From a virus: a stretch of 53,013 nucleotides of DNA. This document shows positions 1 to 8,818 of the stretch, in pieces. Numbering within the stretch: position 1 is the stretch's first letter; every line of letters starts with the position of its first letter. The stretch lies in the IMG/VR virus record IMGVR_UViG_3300017971_000346, positions 1 through 53,013 of that record. One strand, written 5' to 3'. The translations under genes were made by a program, and so were the position numbers. Below the pieces are notes generated by a model, which saw nothing but the letters and a program-made list of their open reading frames with translations, was not told the DNA's origin and ran no database searches.

Positions 1-527
1 GAAAATAATTCAACGTCGGAACTATCCCGAACCCGAAACCGTTTTGAAGAATGATTCCCAAAATAATCTACATCCCAATAATTCGTAATTGTCGTTCCGT
101 CAAATTTGCCTAGCTTGAACCCCGCTTGATAATCCCCGCGTGCATGATATTCCACTTTCGTATGCGACACGCCTTGAAAACGTGCTGGGTAATAACTGAC
201 AGGATCATAAACATGCAAGTACCGTGAGGGATTATTATGTCCAATACCGACTTTATACGTTAGCGTAGTCGGATATAATAGATTCGCTGACATTGCCCAA
301 TACCCGGGATTCGTTAATCCGGACGTCCACGAAAATCCGCCGCTCCCGTCACTAGTTAAATATGTTCCGTTTGCTCCGGGACTATCAAAAGAAATAGTTC
401 CAATGGCAAGTGAATCCGTTTTCAGATACCTTTTTGAAGTCATAAACGGAACCCATACAGGTATATTTTGTGCAAAACATCCAATAATTAAAGAAAGTAT
501 TATTAACAATATTGATACAAATTTCAT
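1..527 (-). CDS. Exported tail-fibre-like protein, N-terminal part (continues across window ends)
   Basis: This is the first 175 codons of a gene read leftwards off the window edge. The ATG at 527 has an AGGAG Shine-Dalgarno site. The protein opens with Lys at residue 3 and a long hydrophobic run ending in GCFAQN, which fits a signal peptide cleaved before Gln (CFA/Q); the IIGC stretch could also be a lipobox. The rest looks like a beta-rich phage fibre or host-range protein (GTYLTSDGSGGFSW, then a SRYLHVYD-type stretch). The frame joins exactly to the open frame at 53013, so the full protein is probably 701 residues. A terminator just upstream (551-583) separates it from the head genes. Role inferred: adsorption or virion decoration. 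Confidence 0.8.
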   Translation of the reverse strand, partial: MKFVSILLIILSLIIGCFAQNIPVWVPFMTSKRYLKTDSLAIGTISFDSPGANGTYLTSDGSGGFSWTSGLTNPGYWAMSANLLYPTTLTYKVGIGHNNPSRYLHVYDPVSYYPARFQGVSHTKVEYHARGDYQAGFKLGKFDGTTITNYWDVDYFGNHSSKRFRVRDSSDVELF

Positions 528-550
528 TTTTTAGCACTCCTAATTATTAT

Positions 551-583
551 AAAAAAAAGCTTTCCAATCATGTTGAAAAGCTT
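551..583 (-). terminator. Intrinsic terminator after head operon
   Basis: An 11-bp stem (557-567 with 573-583, one G.T pair) and a 5-nt loop are followed on the minus strand by eight T. It lies between the 61-residue ORF and the fibre gene, so the head unit probably ends here and the fibre has its own start or read-through. Confidence 0.8.
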
Positions 584-607
584 CCATAAATCAAGATTCT
601 TATTTTA

Positions 608-793
608 TTAAGCTTCTTTATCGTCGGATACTGCATTTTCAGAATCCGTTAATATTGTCACTTCGATCCCAGCCTTTCGGAATTCCATAATTTTTTCTTC
701 TGTGAATTTTAATTCAGTTCCTAACGGATATAAATTCCCCTGTTTACGATATGCAGTATTGAGGATACATTTATACAACTTTGCACGTGCCAT
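608..793 (-). CDS. Small protein downstream of the capsid genes
   Basis: This 61-residue protein has an AGAGGT Shine-Dalgarno site ahead of the ATG. The N-terminal half is basic, the middle (TEEKIMEFRKAGIEV) looks like a short helix-strand unit, and the tail is acidic. It is the last gene before the 551-583 terminator. Small proteins of this kind are common next to Mu-like capsid genes, but I do not recognise the family. No membrane segment is seen. Confidence 0.65.
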   Translation of the reverse strand: MARAKLYKCILNTAYRKQGNLYPLGTELKFTEEKIMEFRKAGIEVTILTDSENAVSDDKEA

Positions 794-842
794 TTCTACC
801 TCTAATAATAGTTATCTAAAGAAAATAAATTGAATTTTTTAT

Positions 843-1358
843 TTATTCAGCATTATCACTATTTCTTAATTTAAATTCTAACTCAAAATCAAATATGCCC
901 GGAGTACCGTTTATATTAATAAACTCGACTCCCAACCCTTCCGACTCTGTCACAGTTTTATATGTACTGTTAATTGTTAAACTATCAATCTGAGTTGCGG
1001 AAGTACCGACCAACGTATCCGTATCAAAAATTGTTTCTGATATTCCGGAACCGTTATACGAATAGCCAATTATACGGCATGAATCACCGGAAGCGGGAAC
1101 CCAAAAACAGCGCACCGCTTTGATTTCCATAGCAGACGTTGGTCGGTATGCACCTGCTGCTGTTGTATCGCCAATAAACCAAAAGTCAGTTGCAGTCGCG
1201 TCGGCCCCAAAATTTTTTGAAATAATCATTCTTTGGCCAGAAATATTCCCACGGATCACGGGCCAGTCTATTTTTGAATATTTCGTGGTCTGTGCTTCCA
1301 GGAAAGAAGCCGATAATATCAAAAATAATAAAAACAGCATTTTAAATTTAAACAGCAT
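843..1358 (-). CDS. Exported beta-rich protein after the major capsid gene
   Basis: This 171-residue protein begins with a clear signal peptide: basic start, Leu/Phe-rich core and a probable cleavage at LEA/Q near residue 22. The mature part is rich in Thr, Ser, Gly and Asp with alternating hydrophobic residues, as in beta-sandwich decoration or fibre domains. An AAGG site precedes the ATG. It sits between the major capsid gene and the fibre gene, where a head or fibre accessory protein would be expected, yet it carries an export signal. Function unknown. Confidence 0.7.
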   Translation of the reverse strand: MLFKFKMLFLLFLILSASFLEAQTTKYSKIDWPVIRGNISGQRMIISKNFGADATATDFWFIGDTTAAGAYRPTSAMEIKAVRCFWVPASGDSCRIIGYSYNGSGISETIFDTDTLVGTSATQIDSLTINSTYKTVTESEGLGVEFININGTPGIFDFELEFKLRNSDNAE

Positions 1359-1405
1359 AATAAACCTTTCTTTCTTTTTAACTATCCGTACTTAAATTAT
1401 CATGC

Positions 1406-2440
1406 TTAAACTACCACGGAGATCACATAATATCCGGCTCCGGCGGATACTACTTTTGGTACTTCAATGACCGATACTTCAACCATTGTCGATTTTCTAC
1501 CAGGTACATCATACAATGCAACTGTTAAATTTTGGGTTTGAAGCGTAACGCCTAATGTCATCCCTTTTCGCGGCGGAGTTGGATTAACAAAAGCGAATAA
1601 TGCATTTTTACCCCAAACATCAGCGTTTGAGATTGTTTGGCCTTCATTAGCAGAGTTATAAACAGACCGGCCTACATGCAATGTGTTTACTTTCAGCATT
1701 CTAGCCACTGTTTTTTCGTCTAACAAAGCAGGTTTGCTTAAATCTGAACCACCAACGATTCTTGCTTGTAATTCCGGGTGATCTTCTAATTGATCATATA
1801 CAGCGGAACCAATAACACAAGTGTTCATTAATTTCATTGCATTTTGGCGGATAGATTCATTTGCTGTTTTCGCCTGAGTCCGTGGATTTGAATTTTCATA
1901 ATCAGACCATTGATCTGAACCAGATAAGGTTTCCGAGTAGCTTGCAAATGTAGTTGCATTAAACAAAGCATCTTTCGTTCGGATTTCGCGGTTAAGCATA
2001 ATTAGTTCGGTTAATAGCTGGACTGCATCTTGGATAGGTTCAACGGGTTGATCTGCATTTTCCTTTGCACGCCGTCCGATCAACATGCCCAAAGAATATT
2101 CTAAACAAGTGTAACTTGATTCAGATAATCCGGCATTGACTAGGTTAGTGGTATCAGTGTCCGCTCGGATAACATTTGAAGGCAAAGTAACACGGTTTTT
2201 TGAATCGTAAACCCACCAAAGGCCACTCTCTTTTTTGACTTTTTTGACCGGCATAATCTTGGGCGCAATAAACATATCACTTTGCGAATATTCAATCGCT
2301 AAATCGGACATAATAGGATCAACATATACCGATCTTGAATCAAAAAAATTATATGATCCAGGTAAAGCGGACATATTGAAAATCTGCTGACCAGCATGTT
2401 TGAATTGCGGAAGTCCGTTTATAAATTCTAATCCTAACAT
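1406..2440 (-). CDS. Major capsid protein
   Basis: At 344 residues it has the usual length for a phage coat protein. The N-terminal part (SVYVDPIMSDLAIEYSQ, then FIAPKIMPVKKVKKESGLWWVY) resembles coat proteins in which a 'VDP.lTdiA.gY' segment is followed by a 'G.yw.Y' segment. The middle has a long helical region (residues about 130-160), and the C-terminal part is beta-rich (PPRKGMTLGVTLQTQNLTVALYDV-type strands). It follows the protease/scaffold and decoration genes, the standard order. Identification rests on this pattern and on position. Confidence 0.88.
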   Translation of the reverse strand: MLGLEFINGLPQFKHAGQQIFNMSALPGSYNFFDSRSVYVDPIMSDLAIEYSQSDMFIAPKIMPVKKVKKESGLWWVYDSKNRVTLPSNVIRADTDTTNLVNAGLSESSYTCLEYSLGMLIGRRAKENADQPVEPIQDAVQLLTELIMLNREIRTKDALFNATTFASYSETLSGSDQWSDYENSNPRTQAKTANESIRQNAMKLMNTCVIGSAVYDQLEDHPELQARIVGGSDLSKPALLDEKTVARMLKVNTLHVGRSVYNSANEGQTISNADVWGKNALFAFVNPTPPRKGMTLGVTLQTQNLTVALYDVPGRKSTMVEVSVIEVPKVVSAGAGYYVISVVV

Positions 2441-2487
2441 TTATATTACTCCTAATTTATTTTTAATCTAATTGTTATAAATTAATC

Positions 2488-2877
2488 TTAAGCTTCACTT
2501 GCCGCGGGAAAACAATCAATTCGTTGAACTAGTATCACATCCCCCTGAGCGGTTGCTGCCTCTAATGTTAACGCGCAAGCGTATTCATTTGCAGCATCAA
2601 CTAGCTCCAGTTTCCCCCCAGCCGCGTTTGCTACAGTTAGCATTTTATGAACTGCGCAAGCTTCATTAACTTTTGCTTTATACACACCGCTGACAGCGAT
2701 TAACGCCTCTTCACCGGAACCGGGTGTATTCATCAAAATCCCTAAAATTCTTCCGTTTCCAGTTGTTTGGACATTACAATATTTTGCAGTACTTTCGTAA
2801 ACAGCACAAAATTGATAACTCGAAAGATCGGCAGCAGCAATACGTGAAATCGTTGTATATTTTGTTGCGTTACCCAT
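2488..2877 (-). CDS. Capsid decoration/cement-like protein (DUF2190-like)
   Basis: This 129-residue protein is rich in Ala, Gly and Val and lies between the protease/scaffold gene and the major capsid gene. The pattern of short beta strands with GRILGILMNTPGSGEEALIAVSGVY followed by an ANAAGGKLE turn fits the small DUF2190-type capsid cement proteins found in exactly this position. Expected role: trimer-forming stabiliser on the capsid surface. Confidence 0.75.
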   Translation of the reverse strand: MGNATKYTTISRIAAADLSSYQFCAVYESTAKYCNVQTTGNGRILGILMNTPGSGEEALIAVSGVYKAKVNEACAVHKMLTVANAAGGKLELVDAANEYACALTLEAATAQGDVILVQRIDCFPAASEA

Positions 2878-2932
2878 TATATAACTCCAAATTTATTTTA
2901 AATTTTATTAATTCTAAATTAAACGATTTTTT

Positions 2933-3526
2933 TTACTCGTTTGTAAATCGGCTATATTGATTAAACAATTCCGGACTAGTTTTCCGTAATTTTGTAATTG
3001 CATCGGACAAAGTCATATTGACATTTTTTTCCTGTAAGTCATTAATCGCTTCTCGAAGTTTATTAGTAGGGGAACCACCGGAGTCGTTTGCAGTTCCCTG
3101 GAAATCATCGAATTTAATGTCGGGCATTTTTTCAATAATATTTTTCGCTAATGTTTCATCCTTTTCATATAATTCGATAAAATGATCAATCTGGCTGGGA
3201 TATATTTTGCCGGTTTTTGTCAGGGGATTAAATACAAACTCACGAATAGTTGTTTCAATCGCTTTCCGGTTCGCTTCCTTTTCGACCGCTTCTATACGTT
3301 CGGTTAATTTTAAAATCTGGGCGATTTTGTCGTTGTCAGCATTAGTTGCAGTTTCTAACTTTTTAGACAATTCATTATTTTTCTCGGTAAATTCAGTAAC
3401 CATTTCTTTTAATTTTGCTATTTTGGTTTTTTGTTCGCTGACAGATTTAACCAAATTAAGGAGAGTTTCATCGATTTTTGATTCATCTGTCAAATTTAAT
3501 ATCTTCATCAACTCTTTATTATCCAT
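2933..3526 (-). CDS. Probable scaffold protein from internal in-frame start
   Basis: Codon 176 of the protease gene is ATG, preceded on the minus strand by AAGGA with an 8-nt spacer. Starting there gives 197 residues containing just the coiled-coil scaffold region. Mu gpZ within gpI and lambda Nu3 within C use the same arrangement. The site is visible; its use is inferred. Confidence 0.6.
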   Translation of the reverse strand: MDNKELMKILNLTDESKIDETLLNLVKSVSEQKTKIAKLKEMVTEFTEKNNELSKKLETATNADNDKIAQILKLTERIEAVEKEANRKAIETTIREFVFNPLTKTGKIYPSQIDHFIELYEKDETLAKNIIEKMPDIKFDDFQGTANDSGGSPTNKLREAINDLQEKNVNMTLSDAITKLRKTSPELFNQYSRFTNE

Positions 3527-4051
3527 GTTTATGTCCTTATCTGTTAATTGAACAGGTTTTTGATTTTTTTTCAAAAAATTTATATTCGTTAAGGCAAACC
3601 CTAGGAATGTAAATCCGTGATCATAATCATTTTCATCCCAATAATTAGGAGTGAATTCCGGAGAAATATATAAATATTCTTTATTTTTAATATATTCTTT
3701 TGCTCTGTCAGTAAACATGACATAAGCATTGACCACATTTCCATCATCGGATAGTTCAAAATTATGTAACCAGCCGGAAGCTATCGCATTTTCATGATTA
3801 GGATCACCGCTACTATGTTGGAAATTTCCAGGTAAAATCCAATTATCTTTTTCATCTTTTCTAGCTCCCTTACCATGTATGAAATTATCAATTCCATGCT
3901 GCAAATCATTTTTTGTTATATTTATTTCACCATACGCCGGATGGTAAAACTCTCCGGTATATAAAAACGTGACTTTTGATAATCCGGTCTTTTCACTGAA
4001 TTCAACTACTTTGACAGGAATGATAGCTTGTAATATTTGAATTTTATTCAT
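2933..4051 (-). CDS. Head maturation protease/scaffold, Mu gpI-like
   Basis: This 372-residue protein is two-part. Residues 1-170 resemble the Mu gpI-type serine protease: a likely catalytic His79 in NFQHSS, a GW motif (ASGWL), an FTDRA segment, the likely catalytic Ser130 in YISPEF, and a closing 'FALTN'. Residues about 176-330 are a charged coiled coil expected of a scaffold. A GGAG site precedes the ATG. It sits between portal and capsid genes and probably cleaves the scaffold during prohead maturation. An internal start at 3526 could give the scaffold alone. Confidence 0.88.
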   Translation of the reverse strand: MNKIQILQAIIPVKVVEFSEKTGLSKVTFLYTGEFYHPAYGEINITKNDLQHGIDNFIHGKGARKDEKDNWILPGNFQHSSGDPNHENAIASGWLHNFELSDDGNVVNAYVMFTDRAKEYIKNKEYLYISPEFTPNYWDENDYDHGFTFLGFALTNINFLKKNQKPVQLTDKDINMDNKELMKILNLTDESKIDETLLNLVKSVSEQKTKIAKLKEMVTEFTEKNNELSKKLETATNADNDKIAQILKLTERIEAVEKEANRKAIETTIREFVFNPLTKTGKIYPSQIDHFIELYEKDETLAKNIIEKMPDIKFDDFQGTANDSGGSPTNKLREAINDLQEKNVNMTLSDAITKLRKTSPELFNQYSRFTNE

Positions 4052-4090
4052 AAACTAACTCCTAGATTTTAGACAAACAGACAGGCAAAA

Positions 4091-6250
4091 TCAATACCAT
4101 TCATAATAATTAGTGCCTCTACATTGTAAATCGCCTTTACAATTATCATATGCACCGTTTATTATTTTAACAAGCTCGGGATCACTTTGCAAATAAACTT
4201 TACCATCGATTTTCCTGCATTCAGAACAGATATTTTTATCCATAATTTCAGAACGTCTTATTTTATATGTTGATTTAATATCACCCGCTCGTTTATCCCG
4301 CGTTTTGTTAAATGACAAAAATGTAAATGAAGAAACGATATTTTCAAAAATCTTTTTGGATAAACTAAATAAATGTTCTTTTACTGTTGAAAAGACATTA
4401 AATTCTATGTAATTTATTTTTCCTTTTGTGTATTGTCCGTCCAGTACTTTCGTAGTCTCTTTTTTCAATCTAGCAGTAAAAGAACTAGTGACATATTGCA
4501 AAAAGGGGAAACATAATTTCCTATCATCTGTGATCGATTCCGCGATCTTTTCCCCTGTTTGCTTTTGATATTCCTTATCAATATCTTTCTTTATTTCATC
4601 CATAAAAGGTAACAGTGGAATTGAAATACTTTCGAATATTTTTGAATTATCTACTGAAAATGTATCAACATAATCCTGAATATCTTTTTTGCCAGTACCG
4701 ATTTCTATCATTATTTCAATATTACGTAAAAATTCATGTAGTACTAGTTTAAGTTCATTATTAAAAATTTTTAAAAACTTTCTATTATACTTTGTCAGAA
4801 TACTCACTTTTTCTGACAATGTAAATTCATACGGTTTAGGGACTCGGTAAAACTGAATAAACGGTTTGTTGTCAGAAAGATCGTAAAAATCAACTACTGA
4901 CATTTCTTCACTATCTTCCTTATTGATTGTTTTTTTTGAAGTAGTAACTTCAGGCACCGTTCCCTTATCCACTTTTATAATTGTTTCTTCTACTGGCAAT
5001 TCCAAACCATCGATAAAAAATTTTTTTAACTCTTCTGTAGGGTTCGCAATGCCAAACTTTTTCATTTTTTCTAACATGACGATCAAATTATCATAATCAA
5101 TAGTACGAATTTTTGGTTTCATAAATTTTGGTGGAATTACATTATCACCAAAATTTTCACGAACTAATCGTGGAATAATTGATCGTCCTTCAATATCTTT
5201 ATTTAAAACATCTTCTATAGAATTCGCAGTAGATTCCAGCGACAACATGAAAAAATTTGTTTTTGATTCTGCCAAACCGTAACTGCCAACGTCGGTCATG
5301 CCTACCATTAAAAAATTAGCTAAAAATCGATAAAACATTTGTCGATCTAATAAATCAATCTGTTTACTTAATTCTGGCATATTTGATATATTGCCGATGG
5401 TATTTAATTTATATCCGAACGGTGTGATCACATAACCTTTCTCATGAGAAACCCAGGTTTCACCAACTTCCTCCGCCGCTGTCTTATCTTCAGGTTTGGA
5501 ACCTGCTGGTAATTCTATATTAATTGTACGAATACCATAATTTTTAGCTGTAATAAGCATAATTTTTAAAATTAAATCTTTAAAATACCAATAACGGTAA
5601 ATAGCACGTAACATTGAAATTCCGGAATAATCTTTCCCACGTTTTTCCGCTGACCAAAGAATTAAATTTTCATTAGCGATTTGTAGATATTGGTATTTAT
5701 TATTTTTTGTAGCTAATTGAGTAATAGAAGTAAGATAATCATTTGTATGATTCCAATATTGGATCGTCTTTACAAGTCTAGGAGCTAAGTTTAATAAAAT
5801 TTGACCTTTATTAAAAATTCTTGCGGTCTCATGAATAGATACTCCCCACTCAATGCCGGACAAAATTTGATTCTGAAAGTCATTCCAAAGAAAATAAGGA
5901 TTTTCAAATAAAGCCTTTTCAACAAATTCAGCGACTTTTAAATCATAATTATCCTGAGAAGCAGGTTTTATCATTGAAGGGGATTGAGTTATCGGTAGTT
6001 TTATGGATAAAAGGCATGCCTGGACAACAGCATCGTTAATCATTTGCTCGATTAGATCATATTTGTTAATCATCCAATCAGATGAATAGTCGGAATCTGA
6101 ATATATACCGTTAAAATTTATAGTTCCGGATGCACCCTGAAATTTACTTCCATTTTGTGTATATTGCTTGAATCGTAAAAATGCCGCGTATTCATCTTTT
6201 GTTATTGAGACATTTGAGTTTTTCATTTGCTTTCGTTTGAATATATTCAT
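4091..6250 (-). CDS. Portal protein fused to MuF-like head morphogenesis domain
   Basis: At 719 residues it is longer than a lone portal. Residues about 30-450 resemble the DUF935 (Mu gp29-like) portal family: repeated acidic and helical segments and a 'GSYGLAESKTNFF' segment typical of the wing/clip region. Residues about 480-719 resemble the Mu gpF/SPP1 gp7-type domain, ending in a Cys-rich motif (CSECRKIDG, then CRGTNYYEW). These are usually two genes. It starts 3 nt after the terminase stop with an AGGA site and feeds DNA into the head as the portal ring. Confidence 0.88.
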   Translation of the reverse strand: MNIFKRKQMKNSNVSITKDEYAAFLRFKQYTQNGSKFQGASGTINFNGIYSDSDYSSDWMINKYDLIEQMINDAVVQACLLSIKLPITQSPSMIKPASQDNYDLKVAEFVEKALFENPYFLWNDFQNQILSGIEWGVSIHETARIFNKGQILLNLAPRLVKTIQYWNHTNDYLTSITQLATKNNKYQYLQIANENLILWSAEKRGKDYSGISMLRAIYRYWYFKDLILKIMLITAKNYGIRTINIELPAGSKPEDKTAAEEVGETWVSHEKGYVITPFGYKLNTIGNISNMPELSKQIDLLDRQMFYRFLANFLMVGMTDVGSYGLAESKTNFFMLSLESTANSIEDVLNKDIEGRSIIPRLVRENFGDNVIPPKFMKPKIRTIDYDNLIVMLEKMKKFGIANPTEELKKFFIDGLELPVEETIIKVDKGTVPEVTTSKKTINKEDSEEMSVVDFYDLSDNKPFIQFYRVPKPYEFTLSEKVSILTKYNRKFLKIFNNELKLVLHEFLRNIEIMIEIGTGKKDIQDYVDTFSVDNSKIFESISIPLLPFMDEIKKDIDKEYQKQTGEKIAESITDDRKLCFPFLQYVTSSFTARLKKETTKVLDGQYTKGKINYIEFNVFSTVKEHLFSLSKKIFENIVSSFTFLSFNKTRDKRAGDIKSTYKIRRSEIMDKNICSECRKIDGKVYLQSDPELVKIINGAYDNCKGDLQCRGTNYYEWY

Positions 6251-6252
6251 TG

Positions 6253-7656
6253 TTAAAATTTCCTGTTCATGAAAGTTTCTCGTAGTTGCATTTTATTAAC
6301 AGGCATGTTAAGTGAACGGTTCAGCGCCCTAGACTGATTACTCAAAAAATGAAAACTGATAGTCCGTTCCAATGCTTCTATAGCATGATTAGACGCAGTT
6401 TTCTCATTTTTATATTTGAACTCTTTTAACTCTGAAATCAAATTAACACAAGATTCGTGTATTTTAATTTGTCCGTTTTTGAACAATGGTTGAATAATCG
6501 ATCTTCTGACTTGAATTTCAATGTTAAAAGGAGCAAAATTCAAACCCTTCTGGGCAAACAGAAACGCCGGTGTTAGTTTGCCTAACAACTCACCGTCTCC
6601 GGATAATCCCTGGCTAGTCCCTTCCTTCTGAAACATCCGTTTACATCCGATATTAACAAACGATTCAAAATTATAAGTTTTATTTATTCCTATAAACGCA
6701 GTGACTGCATTATCAATACTGCTGTCAAATTCATAAAATTCTGAGTTTACCCAATATATTCCATTTTCAATCAATATGTCCAGTAAAACCATAGGTGAAG
6801 TATTCGAAATACCATAATCATTTCCGATCATCCGTTCACCATATTGTGGCCTTTTTATTTTTTCGAAATAATTGTGAGCAGTTAGATCGTAAATCATGCC
6901 TACATTGCCAAACCAGTTCCCCAATATGTATTTCTGAACCCAGTCATTAGAGTACGTTATATACATATCTTCATAATAATTTTTTTTCAGATGTTTCCTA
7001 TTAATCATGGGTTCCGGAGTAATCCCCAAAAAAGAATTATTAATACCTTGCCAATAACCGTATTGGACTTTATGTTTATCGCCACATATTTTAATCTCTT
7101 TTGTTTTTGTTTTTAAAGGAGTCCTAAAAAACAAATCTTTCAGATAGTGATCTCCCCCTTCCGTGTTACACGTGTAAAGCTTTTGATTCAAGACATTTGT
7201 TTGTCGAACTCGACCGCCAGCCAGATCAAAAACATCCTTTATTATCTCTTCAGCTTGGTCCATCCAAAGACCGCCAAGCTTAAGATTTTTTAATTGACCT
7301 ATTTGGTGGGGTTTGTCTACAGCGAAAAAACGAATTTCTGAACCGTTAGGATACCGCAAATGTTTTCTTGTCGAATGCCAATAATAAGCAGGATCTAGTG
7401 GTCCAATTCTATTTCCAAAAATTAATTCCATATATTCAGGTACAGTACTTGATTCTAATTCACCGCTAATATTCCGAAATATGGCAATTAAAATTCCAGG
7501 ATTTTCTAACATCATTTTATGAATTTTCAGGCAAGCAATTGAGGTTTTACCAGAGCCGAACTCACCGGTTAAAAGGATATTTTCTTTTCGGGAATCATAA
7601 AAAGCTTGCTGGTAAGGGTTTAGCTCGAAGGATGTTTTATCTCTAAAATTAATCAA
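6253..7656 (-). CDS. Terminase large subunit
   Basis: This 467-residue packaging motor has a Walker A at residues 31-38 (GEFGSGKT) and a Walker B-like segment GLWMDQAEE around Asp133; Gln follows Asp where Glu is more usual, with two Glu just after. A C-terminal nuclease domain is suggested by Asp280 in IGNDYG. The start is TTG at 7656, overlapping the small-subunit stop as TTGA, with only a weak GGAA site, so translation is probably coupled. It drives DNA into proheads and cuts the concatemer. Confidence 0.93.
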   Translation of the reverse strand: MINFRDKTSFELNPYQQAFYDSRKENILLTGEFGSGKTSIACLKIHKMMLENPGILIAIFRNISGELESSTVPEYMELIFGNRIGPLDPAYYWHSTRKHLRYPNGSEIRFFAVDKPHQIGQLKNLKLGGLWMDQAEEIIKDVFDLAGGRVRQTNVLNQKLYTCNTEGGDHYLKDLFFRTPLKTKTKEIKICGDKHKVQYGYWQGINNSFLGITPEPMINRKHLKKNYYEDMYITYSNDWVQKYILGNWFGNVGMIYDLTAHNYFEKIKRPQYGERMIGNDYGISNTSPMVLLDILIENGIYWVNSEFYEFDSSIDNAVTAFIGINKTYNFESFVNIGCKRMFQKEGTSQGLSGDGELLGKLTPAFLFAQKGLNFAPFNIEIQVRRSIIQPLFKNGQIKIHESCVNLISELKEFKYKNEKTASNHAIEALERTISFHFLSNQSRALNRSLNMPVNKMQLRETFMNRKF

Positions 7657-8048
7657 GTTAATTCCAGGGTTTCGGGTTCCTTATTGTCCTTGATTATTTC
7701 GATAATGTGTTTTAATGGTTTATCATCAGTTCCTAGTTGATCATACAAACCTTGTAACATTCCTAAATCTTTCAAAATATGAAGTGCGGTCATTAACTCA
7801 CCGTTGTCTTTAGCTGATGCAAATAGACGAAACCGATTGACTATATGCCACTCAATTTTCATTTTATTCGATTTTTGGTAGTGAAGTTTAATTTCTTTTT
7901 CAGCTAGTTTAACATAGCGGTACATTGACCGCCAACCAATGCCCCACTTATCGGAATATTCAACAACAATAGAGCGATGTGAACGTCCGTTTAAAATTTC
8001 AGTTACAATTGTACTAGTCCGTTCTTTTGTTTTGGATCGATCTGCCAT
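7653..8048 (-). CDS. Terminase small subunit-like DNA-binding protein
   Basis: This 131-residue protein has a helix-turn-helix-like segment near residues 20-50 (SHRSIVVEYSDKWGI followed by WRSMYRYVKLAE) and a helical C-terminal half, which fits a TerS that recognises the packaging site. It lies directly upstream of the large subunit with a 4-nt overlap. The ATG is unusual: it follows directly on the T-run of a terminator-like hairpin, and the only Shine-Dalgarno candidate (AAGGGG) is in the 3' arm of that hairpin. Confidence 0.8.
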   Translation of the reverse strand: MADRSKTKERTSTIVTEILNGRSHRSIVVEYSDKWGIGWRSMYRYVKLAEKEIKLHYQKSNKMKIEWHIVNRFRLFASAKDNGELMTALHILKDLGMLQGLYDQLGTDDKPLKHIIEIIKDNKEPETLELT

Positions 8049-8050
8049 AA

Positions 8051-8084
8051 AAAAAAACCCCTTGAAATGTTATTTTCAAGAGGT
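8051..8084 (-). terminator. Terminator-like hairpin abutting TerS start
   Basis: The arms 8057-8067 and 8074-8084 pair over 11 bp with one mismatch and a 6-nt loop. On the minus strand the stem is followed by a run of T that leads straight into the TerS ATG (8048-8046). It could end early transcription or act as an attenuator or RBS-masking hairpin for the packaging genes. Confidence 0.75.
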
Positions 8085-8095
8085 CAACGATGCAA

Positions 8096-8111
8096 AACAA
8101 TTATTGTTCCA
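8096..8111 (-). promoter_or_regulatory. Possible sigma-54-like promoter before TerS
   Basis: On the minus strand TGGAAC, 5 nt, TTGTT resembles the -24/-12 consensus TGGCAC-N5-TTGCW with one mismatch in each element; the -12 GC is GT here, which is a serious mismatch. It would start transcription close to the hairpin before TerS, where a late promoter is expected. It is offered only because the phage encodes a sigma-54 activator. Confidence 0.22.
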
Positions 8112-8160
8112 AAAGCTTATTTTTGAGGGATATTTTTAGCATTTCTGAAGCCGGTAGATT

Positions 8161-8631
8161 TTATTCTGGAAAGTCTTTATTGAAGTGTTTTAGTCCGGAA
8201 GCACTAACAACATACCCCTTATCACCCCTAATTTTTAGATGTAATTCTTTACTTGCAAATGCGTCCGTTAATCCGGTATTAATCAAATCGTGTTCAGCAT
8301 AAGCACTGCAAAAAGAAACGAATTTACTCCACTCAACGTAATGAGTTTTATTAATTTTTTTGATAAAAAAATACAAATAATAAAAGTTAATTATATATCC
8401 TAACGGTGTCAGTTCAGCATAACCTCTTTTAAATAAAGCATGATCTATAAATCCACATTCTGCTAATTTTAATAATTCAGATATAACAATTGATATTTTG
8501 TCCGGCGCTACCGTACCTTCTGAATTTCTGGTTAATTGATCGAATGTAACGCATAAACACGGATTTTTAAGTTTAGAAACAAAAATAGAAAGTATTAAAC
8601 AATCGTTTTGCTCAAGTTTCTTGTGTTTCAT
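8161..8631 (-). CDS. Hypothetical protein, winged-helix-like
   Basis: This 156-residue protein uses the ATG at 8631, which has AAGGAG 7 nt upstream; the in-frame TTG at 8637 is less likely. Residues about 10-80 (helices, then GYAELTPLGYIINFYY) recall a winged-helix fold with a wing-like strand pair, and the C-terminal end has a second similar piece (DKGYVVSASGLKHF). It is the last gene before TerS and overlaps its upstream neighbour by 20 nt. A role in early-to-late switching is possible but unproven. Confidence 0.65.
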   Translation of the reverse strand: MKHKKLEQNDCLILSIFVSKLKNPCLCVTFDQLTRNSEGTVAPDKISIVISELLKLAECGFIDHALFKRGYAELTPLGYIINFYYLYFFIKKINKTHYVEWSKFVSFCSAYAEHDLINTGLTDAFASKELHLKIRGDKGYVVSASGLKHFNKDFPE

Positions 8632-8818
8632 AATCAACTCCTTTTTCTATCCAACCAAACGCCAACAAAACACCCTTCACGGTTATTTTGTCAGGTTCGG
8701 TATTTATTAAATAATGCTTTCCGGCGTTTAGCCTGTTGTCAAGTTCACGAACGACTTCACGCAAGCGAAAAATTTCTTTTCCCATTTCGCGTTCTGATTT
8801 AATGAATGTGTCTGCCAT
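8612..8818 (-). CDS. Small hypothetical protein
   Basis: A 68-residue protein with a GGAAGGA site before the ATG. The first half is a charged helix with heptad character (EIFRLREVVRELDNRLNAG), the second a short beta-like piece (DKITVKGVLLAFGWIEKG). It overlaps both neighbours, as in a tightly packed operon. Function unknown. Confidence 0.65.
   Translation of the reverse strand: MADTFIKSEREMGKEIFRLREVVRELDNRLNAGKHYLINTEPDKITVKGVLLAFGWIEKGVDYETQET

Noticed and set aside
1120-1395. Plus-strand ORFs opposite the structural genes (also near 3207, 44579, 49884 and similar)
   Set aside because: They lie antisense to well supported genes, lack ribosome sites and have no independent motifs.
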